A DNA stretch of 64,000 bases, from positions 3,906,001-3,970,000 of the forward strand of contig OZ253937.1 of the NCBI GenBank assembly GCA_965267185.1, in the 5' to 3' direction. How positions within the stretch are numbered: position 1 is the first letter of the stretch; every line of letters begins with the position of its first letter. Under the pieces are notes generated by a model. The model made no database searches. It was not told the origin of the DNA and was given only the letters and a program-made list of their open reading frames with translations. A program made the translations under genes and the position numbers. This DNA is from G965267185 sp965267185. GTDB taxonomy: Bacteria > Pseudomonadota > Alphaproteobacteria > UBA6615. Shown here piece after piece: positions 54,920 to 62,923 of this stretch.

Positions 54920-54933
54920 TGCATGCGAATGCA
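54920..54933. promoter_or_regulatory. LacI-like operator in the SorC/lactonase divergent region
   Basis: TGCATGCGAATGCA differs at one base from the TTT-2 operator at 44322, and the 20-base match is 19 of 20 on the opposite strand. It lies 21 bases from the SorC start codon and before the TTGACA at 54942. LacI (49030) or SorC itself could bind. Confidence 0.65.
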
Positions 54934-54941
54934 CATTGCCG

Positions 54942-54968
54942 TTGACATCAAGTATGATTGTTTATACG
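54942..54968 (+). promoter_or_regulatory. Candidate sigma-70 promoter for the lactonase operon
   Basis: A perfect TTGACA (54942-54947) is followed at 15 bases by TATACG (54963-54968). The spacing is short, so strength is uncertain and activation may be needed. An AGAGGAGAG ribosome site lies just before the ATG at 55026. Confidence 0.4.
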
Positions 54969-55025
54969 GTCTCGCACAATATTGCAAGATAGTGCACAAA
55001 TTTTCACACAGAGGAGAGTCTCTCG

Positions 55026-55970
55026 ATGGGGAAGGTCCGAACCATTCTCGGCGATATCGACAGTGCGGAGCTCGGCTTCACGATGCCGCACGAGCACATT
55101 CTCACCAATCCCGGCGGCGCGGGATCGAAGGCGATCGGCCATGAAGGCGCCGACCACGCGCTCGATAGCATCGAGAAGGCCATCGAGATGTGCGCCGAAT
55201 ACAAAGCGGCTGGCGGCGACACGCTCGTCGAGGCGACGCCCAAGACGTGGGGCCGTAACACGCCGGGCATGGTGACCGCGTCGGAGAAGACCGGCGTTCA
55301 TGTCATCGCCTGTTGCGGCGTGATCTGTGAAGAGCACGGCATGGACCCGGCGACGACCGATATGACGATCGAAGATATCGCCGACGAGATGATCCACGAC
55401 ATCACGGTCGGGATGGACGGCACCGACCGAAAGGCGGGCTGGATCAAGGTGGGCACCGCCTATCTGCACATCACTCCGAACGAAGAGAAATTCATCCGGG
55501 CCGGGGCGCGGGCCGCCACCCAGACCGGTGTGCCGCTGCACGCACACACCACCAACGGCACCATGGGCATCGAGATCTGCGAAATTCTGCAGGACGAGGG
55601 CTACAACATGGAGCGCATGATCATCGCCCATGTCGACCGCAACCCGGACCTTTGGTACCACCGCAAGATGCTCGAGACCGGCGTCTACCTAATCTATGAC
55701 GGGCCAGGCAAAGCGAAATACTATCCCGATACCATCCGCATCGATCTGCTGCGCCAGTTGGTCGAAGACGGGTACGAAGACAAGCTCATGATCTGCAACG
55801 ACATGGGCCGCCGTACCCACCACAAGGTCTACGGCTACGGACCCGGCCTCACCTGGATCAAGGAACGTTTCCTGCCGCGGCTGCTCGAAGAAGGTTTCCC
55901 GGAGCGGGCCGTGCACAAGTTCATGCATGAGAATCCGCAGACGATCTACACCATGGCCGATCCCCAATAG
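55026..55970 (+). CDS. Phosphotriesterase-family lactonase/hydrolase
   Basis: The 314-residue amidohydrolase has a complete binuclear metal site: His22-x-His24 (MPHEHIL), bridging Lys141 (GWIKVGTAY), His174, His202 (IIAHVDR) and Asp259 (ICNDMG). Family members include sugar-lactone and phospho-lactone hydrolases. It is first in an operon with UlaD-like, UlaE-like and PfkB genes, so a lactonase in the place of UlaG is a reasonable inference. Only 2 bases separate it from the UlaD-like gene. Confidence 0.9.
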   Translation: MGKVRTILGDIDSAELGFTMPHEHILTNPGGAGSKAIGHEGADHALDSIEKAIEMCAEYKAAGGDTLVEATPKTWGRNTPGMVTASEKTGVHVIACCGVICEEHGMDPATTDMTIEDIADEMIHDITVGMDGTDRKAGWIKVGTAYLHITPNEEKFIRAGARAATQTGVPLHAHTTNGTMGIEICEILQDEGYNMERMIIAHVDRNPDLWYHRKMLETGVYLIYDGPGKAKYYPDTIRIDLLRQLVEDGYEDKLMICNDMGRRTHHKVYGYGPGLTWIKERFLPRLLEEGFPERAVHKFMHENPQTIYTMADPQ

Positions 55971-55972
55971 CG

Positions 55973-56623
55973 ATGCGCCCGCGCCTGCAACTTGCGCTGG
56001 ATATGCCTGACCTGGAGGAAGCGCTCCGGGTCACCCAGCTGGTCGCCGATTCAATCGATGTCATCGAAGTCGGCACGCTGTTGTGCTTGGCTGAAGGCAT
56101 GCACGCCGTTCGGGCGATCCGCAAAGAGTTCCCGTCCAAGACGATAGTGGGCGACGTGCGCATTGCGCGTGCAGGCAAGAACATCGCGCAGATGACGTTC
56201 GATGCGGGCGCGGATTGGGTTAGCGCCGTTGCTGAAGCGCCGTACGAGACAATCGCCGCAGCGGCCGAAGTAGCAAAAACGCGGGACGGCGAACTACAGA
56301 TCGAGCTGGACGAAAACAACGCCGCCGACGATGTCGATCTCTGGCGCGAGCTCGGCATTGGACAGGTGATCTTCCACGCGACTTCGGAAGTCGGCACGGT
56401 TGGCGGCGGGCCCTGGACCCAAGAGGCATTGTCGGCGGTCTCTCGGATGGCCGGTGAGGGGTTTCGGGTAACCGTCACTGGCGGCATCACCGAAGACGCT
56501 ATTGCAACCTTTGCCGGCACGCCGGTGTTCGTCTTCATAGCGGGCCGTGCGATTTGTCAGGCCGATGATCCCGCGGCGGCAGCGCGGCGGTTTCAAGATG
56601 CGATAGGGCAGACCTATGGTTGA
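55973..56623 (+). CDS. UlaD/SgbH-like (KGPDC/HPS family) protein with altered active site
   Basis: The 216-residue barrel matches 3-keto-L-gulonate-6-phosphate decarboxylase over its whole length: LQLALDMPD, VIEVGTLLCLAEG, FDAGADWV, IQIEL-like QIELDEN, VTVTGGI and FIAGRAI. The catalytic D-x-K-x-x-D signature reads Asp61-V-Arg63-I-A-Arg66, so both the lysine and the second aspartate are replaced by arginine. HRSR is replaced by HATS. The phosphate-binding end is kept. It may be a decarboxylase with new chemistry, an aldolase or an isomerase. It overlaps the next gene by 8 bases. Confidence 0.85.
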   Translation: MRPRLQLALDMPDLEEALRVTQLVADSIDVIEVGTLLCLAEGMHAVRAIRKEFPSKTIVGDVRIARAGKNIAQMTFDAGADWVSAVAEAPYETIAAAAEVAKTRDGELQIELDENNAADDVDLWRELGIGQVIFHATSEVGTVGGGPWTQEALSAVSRMAGEGFRVTVTGGITEDAIATFAGTPVFVFIAGRAICQADDPAAAARRFQDAIGQTYG

Positions 56624-57485
56624 CCCCGTTATCGGCATCTACGAGAAAGCGCTGCCGGACTCCGGCGATTGGCCGGCCCGTTTCGCTATTGCCCGTGACG
56701 CTGGCTTCGATTTCATCGAGATCGCTGTCGACGAAACTGAAGAACGTATGGCGCGCCTCGACTGGCCGACTGCCCAACGCGCCGATTTCCACCGGGCCGC
56801 CGTCGATGCAGGTATCTTTGTGCAGACTCTGATCTTGAGTGCCCATCGCAAATATCCGCTGGGTAGCGCAGACCCGGCGACGCGCGCCAAAGGTTTGGAC
56901 GTTCTGCGGCAGGGCATCGACTTCGCCCTCGAGTCCGGCATTCGGCTGATTCAGCTATCGGGCTATTATTCCTTCTACGAAGATAGCGACGCCGATGCCC
57001 AAGACCGGTTCACCGACGGACTCCGGCGGGGTGTCGAATGGGCGGGGCAGGCCGGCGTTGTGCTGGCAATCGAGAATATGGATGGAAACGACATTACGTC
57101 CGTGAGTAAGGCCATGAGTTTCGTCGATTTGATCGGCAGCCCCTGGCTTCAAACCTATCCCGATCTCGGCAATCTGGCGGCGAATGGACATGACGTTGCC
57201 GCCGAGCTTCGCCGCGCGCGCGGTCATCTCGCGGGCGTCCACTTGAAAGACGCCCGGCCCGGCGAATACCGGCGCGTGCCCTTCGGTGAGGGTGTCGTTC
57301 CGTTCGACGAAGCGTTTCGGGCCTTGTCCGATATGGGCTATAGCGGGACGTTTTTGATCGAAATGTGGAACGACGACGCCCCCGACGCGGTATCGACGAT
57401 TTCGCAGGCGCGGCACTGGATTATCGCCAAGATGATCGAGGGCGGTTTCCTCGAGTCGGGTGAAGGAGTGGCGCGCCATGCCTAG
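56616..57485 (+). CDS. L-ribulose/xylulose-5-phosphate 3-epimerase-like protein (UlaE type)
   Basis: The 289-residue TIM barrel keeps the UlaE signature blocks AIENMDGNDITS, SPWLQTYPDLGNL, GVHLKDARPGEYRRVPFGEG and LIEMWND, which supply the Glu, Asp, His and Glu metal ligands. By homology it epimerises a pentulose 5-phosphate at C3. It overlaps both neighbours, 8 bases each with UlaD-like and PfkB genes, so the operon is tightly coupled. Unlike its neighbours its active site looks intact. Confidence 0.9.
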   Translation: MVDPVIGIYEKALPDSGDWPARFAIARDAGFDFIEIAVDETEERMARLDWPTAQRADFHRAAVDAGIFVQTLILSAHRKYPLGSADPATRAKGLDVLRQGIDFALESGIRLIQLSGYYSFYEDSDADAQDRFTDGLRRGVEWAGQAGVVLAIENMDGNDITSVSKAMSFVDLIGSPWLQTYPDLGNLAANGHDVAAELRRARGHLAGVHLKDARPGEYRRVPFGEGVVPFDEAFRALSDMGYSGTFLIEMWNDDAPDAVSTISQARHWIIAKMIEGGFLESGEGVARHA

Positions 57486-58437
57486 GTTCGATGTAACCAC
57501 ATTTGGCGAAGGCGGTTTGCGGCTTAGCGTGCCCGCCGGCCAGCGTATCGAGACGGCCGCGCAGTTCGAGGTCAATATTGCCGGCGCTGAGGCCAACGTT
57601 GCCGGGGCTCTTGCCCGGTTGGGATGGAACTGCGGCTGGGTGAGCGGCTTGCCGAATACGCCGGCGGGACGGCGGGTGACGAACGAGTATCGCGGCGCCG
57701 GCCTCGACCTCTCCGCCGTCGTATGGCGAGACGAGGGACGCGTCAGCGTCTACTACGTGGAATATGCCGAGCCGCCGCGGCCGATCCAGGTTGCCTACGA
57801 TCGTCAAAACTCCTGTTGTGCGCTGCTGACCCCCGACGATATCGACTGGGACTATTTGCTCGATACGCGCCATGTCCATATGAGCGGAATCACCGCACCG
57901 CTTTCGGACTCCTGCGGCGAAGTGGTGGCGCTTGCGCTTGAGCGGGCGCATGCGAACGGCGTGACGACAAGTTTCGATGTCAATTACCGGCACCTCCTTT
58001 GGTCGCCGGAGGAAGCTCGCCAGGGCTTAAGCCGGATTTTCGAGAGCCTCGATATTTTGGTGTGCCGGCGGCGCGACGCCGAGGAAGTGTTCGGCTTATC
58101 CGGGACGCCGGAAGAGATCGTTGCCCAACTCGGCGATCTGACGTCGGCGAGCCGGATCGTCGTTTCGCTGTCCGAGGATGGCATGATCGCACGCGATGGC
58201 GGCGACTTTCACCATGTGCCGGCGAAACGCGTCAATATCGTCGACCGCATCGGTGCCGGTGACGCCATGGTCGCGGGCGTGCTTCACGGCGCCCTGCAAG
58301 GCGATTTCGCCAAGGGCCTGCGCTACGGTCAGGTGATGGCCGCGCTCGCTATGAGCCAGCATGGCGATTTGGTGGTCACGACCCAGGACGAGATCGACGT
58401 GCTGCTCGACAATGACGCCGGCGGCATCGCGCGCTGA
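57478..58437 (+). CDS. PfkB-family sugar kinase
   Basis: The ATG at 57478 (319 residues) has GAAGGAG upstream. The ribokinase-fold protein shows the N-terminal substrate region with AGAEANVAGALARLGW and the catalytic C-terminal DRIGAGDAMVAG with Asp262. It most resembles 2-keto-3-deoxygluconate kinases. It would phosphorylate the imported sugar acid before the UlaD-like step, since the TTT transporter brings in unphosphorylated substrate. The CobW gene follows after 15 bases. Confidence 0.92.
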   Translation: MPRFDVTTFGEGGLRLSVPAGQRIETAAQFEVNIAGAEANVAGALARLGWNCGWVSGLPNTPAGRRVTNEYRGAGLDLSAVVWRDEGRVSVYYVEYAEPPRPIQVAYDRQNSCCALLTPDDIDWDYLLDTRHVHMSGITAPLSDSCGEVVALALERAHANGVTTSFDVNYRHLLWSPEEARQGLSRIFESLDILVCRRRDAEEVFGLSGTPEEIVAQLGDLTSASRIVVSLSEDGMIARDGGDFHHVPAKRVNIVDRIGAGDAMVAGVLHGALQGDFAKGLRYGQVMAALAMSQHGDLVVTTQDEIDVLLDNDAGGIAR

Positions 58438-58452
58438 GCAGGATTTTTGACC

Positions 58453-59535
58453 ATGTCGGATACCTCTACCGCAACGACTGAACGCCTCCCGATCACCGTG
58501 CTGACTGGTTTTCTCGGCAGCGGCAAGACAACGCTTTTGAACAAACTGCTGGTCGACCCGGCGATGAATAACACCGCCGTGCTGGTCAACGAGTTCGGTC
58601 AAGTCGCCATCGACGACGACCTGATCGCCAGCGGCGACGACACCATGGTGCAGCTCACCAACGGCTGCGTGTGTTGCTCGATGAAAGACGATCTCGGCAC
58701 GACGCTGGACGAGATGATGGAGCGCCGTGCCCGCGGTGAAATTTCTCACTTCGAGCGGGTGGTCATCGAAACCACGGGACTGGCCAATGCGGCGCCCATT
58801 GTCGAGTTGATCCTCGGCGACCCGAGGGTCGCCCGAGCGTTTGCACTACACCAAGTTGTCGCCACCGTCGACGCGGTGAACGGTACGACCTCGCTCAATC
58901 TGCATGCTGAGTCTGTGGAGCAGATTGCGGTTGCCGACGCGCTGGTCCTGACCAAGCGCGATCTTGTCACCGACGCGGAGCGCGAAGGCCAACTCACCGA
59001 GCTGATGACGCGGCTCGGTCAACTCAACCCGGCGGCCGATGTGCTCGAAGCCGATCACGGCAAGGTCGATGTCACCGCGCTGCTGGCCGATACCGGCAAC
59101 GCAGCGCTTGAGAAATATGCCGATCCCGAAACCTGGATACGCGAGCATGTTGCAGAAAGCCACGATCACGTCCATCTGCATGACAACGACCATGCGCTGC
59201 CGCTGGATCTGAGCCGCCACGATGCGCACATCCGCTCGTTCTGCATCGTGCGGGAAACTCCGGTGCCGTTGGCGGCACTTGAAGATTTCTGGCAAGCGCT
59301 GGCTGAAGAGGCGGGCCCGAACCTGCTGCGGGTCAAAGGCATCGTGAATATTGCCGAGCGCCCTGACACGCCGGCGGTGGTGCAAGGCGCGCAGGAAGTC
59401 CTCCACGATATGACCTGGCTCGATCATTGGCCGAGTGACGACCCCCGGACCCGCATCGTTTTCATCGGCTGGGGCCTCGATCAAGCTGAGTTGGAAGGCC
59501 TCTTTGCGCAATCGGTTGATGGGCCTAGCGACTAA
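58453..59535 (+). CDS. CobW/ZNG-type GTPase (metal chaperone)
   Basis: The ATG at 58453 (360 residues) is preferred over a TTG two codons earlier. Walker A is GFLGSGKT (19-26), the metal-binding C72-V-C74-C75 motif lies in NGCVCCSM, and a His-rich run (ESHDHVHLHDNDH) lies before the CobW C-terminal domain. Such GTPases load zinc or other metals into client enzymes. Being last in the sugar operon, its client may be the PTE-like lactonase, the AraD-like protein or the iron dehydrogenase (inference). No cobalamin gene is nearby. Confidence 0.9.
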   Translation: MSDTSTATTERLPITVLTGFLGSGKTTLLNKLLVDPAMNNTAVLVNEFGQVAIDDDLIASGDDTMVQLTNGCVCCSMKDDLGTTLDEMMERRARGEISHFERVVIETTGLANAAPIVELILGDPRVARAFALHQVVATVDAVNGTTSLNLHAESVEQIAVADALVLTKRDLVTDAEREGQLTELMTRLGQLNPAADVLEADHGKVDVTALLADTGNAALEKYADPETWIREHVAESHDHVHLHDNDHALPLDLSRHDAHIRSFCIVRETPVPLAALEDFWQALAEEAGPNLLRVKGIVNIAERPDTPAVVQGAQEVLHDMTWLDHWPSDDPRTRIVFIGWGLDQAELEGLFAQSVDGPSD

Positions 59536-59556
59536 GGTAGCGCTAAATCGGGGCTA

Positions 59557-59570
59557 GTGCGCCTTCGCAC
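59557..59570 (+). other. Short hairpin after the CobW gene
   Basis: GTGCG and CGCAC pair around CCTT 22 bases after the cobW stop. No T-tract follows, so it is at best a weak terminator. Confidence 0.3.
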
Positions 59571-59622
59571 GAGGCGCGTGGAATTGCTCAAATTCGATGC
59601 AATCGGGCGCGATTCTCGCTTC

Positions 59623-59648
59623 CGGCAGCGATATGATATCGGCTGCCG
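59623..59648 (+). other. Bulged inverted repeat before the DUF4259 gene
   Basis: CGGCAGCGATA and TATCGGCTGCCG pair with a one-base bulge, about 40-60 bases before the ATG at 59686. It could be an operator or the end of the cobW transcript. The rest of the 150-base gap is otherwise plain. Confidence 0.35.
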
Positions 59649-59685
59649 AAGTACAACCTGTATCAATTCGCGATAGGAATGACTT

Positions 59686-60303
59686 ATGGGAACTTGGGGC
59701 CCAGGGGGCTTTGAGAACGATGCCGCTTTGGACTTCGCCGGGGATTTATCCTCGGCGGCGGCGATCGCTGGGGTTTTCTCGCAAAAGCCCGCAGATCCGC
59801 AGGAGGAGATCGACGCCGACCTGGCACAAACGATCATCGCTGCGGCGGAATGCGTTGCCGCCATGATGGGGCGTCCGGCAGAGGACTTGCCGGAAGCCGT
59901 CGCGGAAAAACTCACCGCTTTCGCCGACATCGAGCCGGATCTCATTGAGGCGGCCCGGGAGACCGTGTCGCGCGTTCTAGCAGGTTCCGAACTGATGGAT
60001 CTTTGGGCCGAGGACGATCCGGCGCCTTGGAACATCGCGGTAGGGTCGTTGATCGACCGGCTCAACCCCGCCCTAAAAGTCAAGGCAAAGCGAAAGGCAA
60101 AACGGCAAACGGTCCTACAGACTTGTGGCTTTTGCGATAAGGAAATTCCTGAGGAAGAGCTGGTCCTAGTTCAACTCAACCAGGAAATCGATGCGATCAA
60201 CGTTCTCGACCGTGGGTTCTGGTGCCATTTGAGTTGCTTGAACGGCAAACTGCATCCGCGCCATCTGATACAGAACTGGAAGTTCGATCCAGATAAATTT
60301 TGA
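59686..60303 (+). CDS. DUF4259-domain protein with C-terminal zinc-finger-like motif
   Basis: The 205-residue protein starts MGTWGPGGFENDAALDFAGD, the hallmark of DUF4259, followed by a helical part to about 125. A lysine-rich linker (KVKAKRKAKRQ) then leads to a Cys147-x2-Cys150 and Cys180-His181-x2-Cys184 pair that looks like a small zinc ribbon. Function is unknown. It stands alone between the sugar operon and a structured element and may be a stress or nucleic-acid-binding protein. Confidence 0.8.
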   Translation: MGTWGPGGFENDAALDFAGDLSSAAAIAGVFSQKPADPQEEIDADLAQTIIAAAECVAAMMGRPAEDLPEAVAEKLTAFADIEPDLIEAARETVSRVLAGSELMDLWAEDDPAPWNIAVGSLIDRLNPALKVKAKRKAKRQTVLQTCGFCDKEIPEEELVLVQLNQEIDAINVLDRGFWCHLSCLNGKLHPRHLIQNWKFDPDKF

Positions 60304-60315
60304 GTCGAGAAGCTG

Positions 60316-60403
60316 GCGAAGCCAGTCTGTCCGCAAGGAAGCCGTGAAAAGACGGCTCGCGTCGGCCAAAAAATATCGATATTTTTTGGCCGTATGGCTT
60401 CGC
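60316..60403. repeat. Nested inverted-repeat element (multi-hairpin)
   Basis: An outer 9-base inverted repeat (GCGAAGCCA / TGGCTTCGC) encloses two inner hairpins: AGCCGT/ACGGCT (60340-60357) and a perfect 30-base palindrome (60363-60392; arms CGGCCAAAAAATATC). As RNA it could fold into a three-way junction; as DNA it could form a cruciform. The A/T-runs in the palindrome allow bidirectional termination. It begins 13 bases after the DUF4259 stop and lies in the longest non-coding gap (291 bases); the remainder to 60594 shows no convincing gene. Confidence 0.7.
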
Positions 60404-60594
60404 AACCCGTTTTGATCGTGAAAGAATGGGCAAACTTGGGGTGCACCACATATTGGGTATCGAAACGGGAATCGTTGGTCCCGCTGGTCGTCGTCGTTGA
60501 ACAAGCCCAGTACGGCAGGCGTGTTTTGGCGACATATGGTTAACGCTTACAGAGGTATTGTTAGGTAATTCGACGTCAGGAGAGCGTCTAAATT

Positions 60595-61965
60595 ATGGAC
60601 ACCGCTGTTGCCAACCTCGTGTTGGCGTTTCTGCTGCTTGTAGCCAATGGATTTTATGTTGCGGCAGAGTTTGCTCTGGTTAAGGCCAAGGCGTTTCGCA
60701 TCGAAAGCGCTGCCGAGTCGGGCAGCCGCGCGGCGAAACTTACGGTCCACATTCAAAAAAATATCGAGCCCTACCTCGCGGCTTGTCAGTTGGGAATCAC
60801 GATGGCCTCCTTGGGTTTGGGATGGGTCGGTGAGCCGACCGTTGCCGCGTTGCTCGAGCCGCATTTGGTGCCCCTCGGCTTCAGCGACGCGGCTGTTCAT
60901 ACCATCGCGTTCCTTATCGGCTTCCTTGTCTTTTCATCGCTCCACATCGTTGTCGGGGAGCAGGTCCCGAAAACCTTGGCGACCCGCAAAGCGGAACCGA
61001 TGTCGCTACTCATCGCCTACCCACTTCAGTTTTCGTACTTGCTCTTCTTCCCACTGACATGGGTGCTCAACAAGGCGTCGAGGGGAATCCTCAAGCTCTT
61101 CAAGGTCGCGGATGGTACCCATCTTGACGTTCTATCGGATGTCGAAATTCGCAATCTCGTCGATGTGTCGACCGAGCACGGTCATATGCACATCGATAAA
61201 GCCGAGATGATCCACAACGTGTTCAAATTCGATGAACGCTCGGTCGCCCGCGTCATGATCCCACGCATCGAAGCCGACGTACTGCGGCTCGACGCGCCGG
61301 TCGAGTACAATCTTCAGGTCATGCGCGAACAGGGCCATTCGCGCTATCCGGTTGTCGAGGGGAAAAACGACGACTTGGTTGGCATCGTCTTAATGGTCGA
61401 TCTCACGCGCGCCCTGGTGGGCGGTGAGGAAACGCCCTGGTCGAACCTCCGCAGCTTTATGCGCGAGCCCCTGGTGATTCCCGAGACCCAGAAAGTGTCC
61501 CGGCTGTTCGACTTGATGCGCCAGGAGAGGGCTCATATGGCCTGTATCATCGACGAATACGGCACGTTTGTGGGAATCGTTACCCTCGAAGACCTGCTCG
61601 AAGAGATTGTCGGTGAGATTGCCGACGAAACAGACCTTTCCGAGCAGGTGTTTCCGGTTGAGGAAGAGGATGATCACTGGATTGCGCATGGTTTGGCGTC
61701 GCTCGCCGATATCGAACGGTTGACCGGCTTTACCGTACCGGACAACTACAAAGCCAATACGGTCTCAGGGTTATTGATGCGGAGTCTGCAACGCATTCCC
61801 GAGCCCGGTGACGTGCTCGATGACCAGAATTACCGGTTCACGGTCATCGACATTAAGGGCCGGCGGGTTCAGCGCGTGCGGATCGAGCGGCTTGAACCGC
61901 TCGAAGAACAAAAACCGGCGCGGGAAGCTGTACCCGGGGCTAATGAGGTCGCCGTTAGCAGCTAG
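60595..61965 (+). CDS. CNNM/CorC-type membrane protein with CBS domains (hemolysin family)
   Basis: The 456-residue protein has an N-terminal DUF21/CNNM membrane domain (about 1-190, four hydrophobic segments), a pair of CBS domains (about 215-340, with MIPRIEADVLRLD) and a C-terminal CorC_HlyC domain (about 355-440). The family exports magnesium or related cations, with CBS domains sensing nucleotides. It appears to be a housekeeping gene and is convergent with the SMP-30 gene, 8 bases away. Confidence 0.93.
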   Translation: MDTAVANLVLAFLLLVANGFYVAAEFALVKAKAFRIESAAESGSRAAKLTVHIQKNIEPYLAACQLGITMASLGLGWVGEPTVAALLEPHLVPLGFSDAAVHTIAFLIGFLVFSSLHIVVGEQVPKTLATRKAEPMSLLIAYPLQFSYLLFFPLTWVLNKASRGILKLFKVADGTHLDVLSDVEIRNLVDVSTEHGHMHIDKAEMIHNVFKFDERSVARVMIPRIEADVLRLDAPVEYNLQVMREQGHSRYPVVEGKNDDLVGIVLMVDLTRALVGGEETPWSNLRSFMREPLVIPETQKVSRLFDLMRQERAHMACIIDEYGTFVGIVTLEDLLEEIVGEIADETDLSEQVFPVEEEDDHWIAHGLASLADIERLTGFTVPDNYKANTVSGLLMRSLQRIPEPGDVLDDQNYRFTVIDIKGRRVQRVRIERLEPLEEQKPAREAVPGANEVAVSS

Positions 61966-61973
61966 GTTTTCGT

Positions 61974-62912
61974 CTACCGACGGTCGGCAGCACTCTTTCG
62001 GGCGGTGGCGACGCCGTAGATCGAGGTGGTGGCGGCGATGAACATGTAAGTACCGTCAGATCCACCGAAGGTGAGGTTGGCCACGACCTCCGGCACTAAA
62101 ATTTTGCCATGGAGGCTGCCGTCGGGGGCGTAACAGTGCACGCCGTCGGCGGCGCTGGTCCACACGAATCCTTCCGTATCGACGCGCAGGCCATCGGGTA
62201 CGCCGGGCTCGATATCGACGAACAGGCGGCCATTCGCGAGCGTGCGTCCGTCGACCACGTCGAAGGCGCGGATATGGTGCGGCGCGTCGACGTTAAAGCT
62301 GGGATCGTTGCCGCCCTTGATCGCGCCGCTGTCGGCGATATAGAGGATCGTCTCGTCCGGAGAAAAGGCCAGTCCGTTAGGCTTGTCAAAGTCGTCGGCC
62401 ACGATGGTGGGCTCACCGGTTTGCGGGTCGACGCGGAAGACGTAGTTGGCGCCTAGTTCGCTGTCGGCTTTATAACCCTCGACATTGCTGGAGATGCCAT
62501 AGGGCGGATCGGTAAACCAAATCGCGCCGTCCGACGCTTCCACCAGATCGTTGGGTGAGTTGAGACGCTTGCCCTGATAATTGTCGGCAACCACCTCGAC
62601 CGTGCCATCGGCAAAACGCCGGATCACCCGCCGCCCACCATGCTCGCAGGAGACCAAATGACCGTTGCGGTCGCGGATGTGTCCGTTGGCGAACTCGGAT
62701 GGCTTGAGATATTCGCTGGCGCCGTCGCCGCGGCGCCACTGCATCATGCGGTTGTTGGGAATATCGCTGAACAGCAGCGTGTCAGTTTCCGGGAAGTAGA
62801 CTGGCCCCTCGGCCCAGATGAAGCCGCTACAAAGGCGTTCCGGCGGTGTATCGGTATCGACAAAGCCGGCGAAGTCGTTTTCAACGATTTGATAGCCTGC
62901 CTCCGATGCCAT
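61974..62912 (-). CDS. SMP-30/gluconolactonase-family protein
   Basis: The 312-residue beta-propeller has the family's early WAEGPVYFPETDTLLFSDI segment with the metal Glu, NSPNDLVEASDGAIWFTDPPYG in the middle (Asn/Asp ligands) and IADSGA with GVPDGLRVDTEGFVW, which carry the catalytic Asp. It hydrolyses sugar lactones. It follows a small gene of unknown function and a GMC oxidoreductase, which together suggest oxidation of a sugar or alcohol to a lactone and then hydrolysis. Confidence 0.92.
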   Translation of the reverse strand: MASEAGYQIVENDFAGFVDTDTPPERLCSGFIWAEGPVYFPETDTLLFSDIPNNRMMQWRRGDGASEYLKPSEFANGHIRDRNGHLVSCEHGGRRVIRRFADGTVEVVADNYQGKRLNSPNDLVEASDGAIWFTDPPYGISSNVEGYKADSELGANYVFRVDPQTGEPTIVADDFDKPNGLAFSPDETILYIADSGAIKGGNDPSFNVDAPHHIRAFDVVDGRTLANGRLFVDIEPGVPDGLRVDTEGFVWTSAADGVHCYAPDGSLHGKILVPEVVANLTFGGSDGTYMFIAATTSIYGVATARKSAADRR

Positions 62913-62923
62913 GGGGTCTCTCC

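Noticed and set aside
60394..60543. 49-codon + strand frame after the palindromic element
   Set aside because: It begins inside the outer inverted repeat, has no ribosome site and no recognisable motif. A reverse-strand frame here is equally unconvincing.
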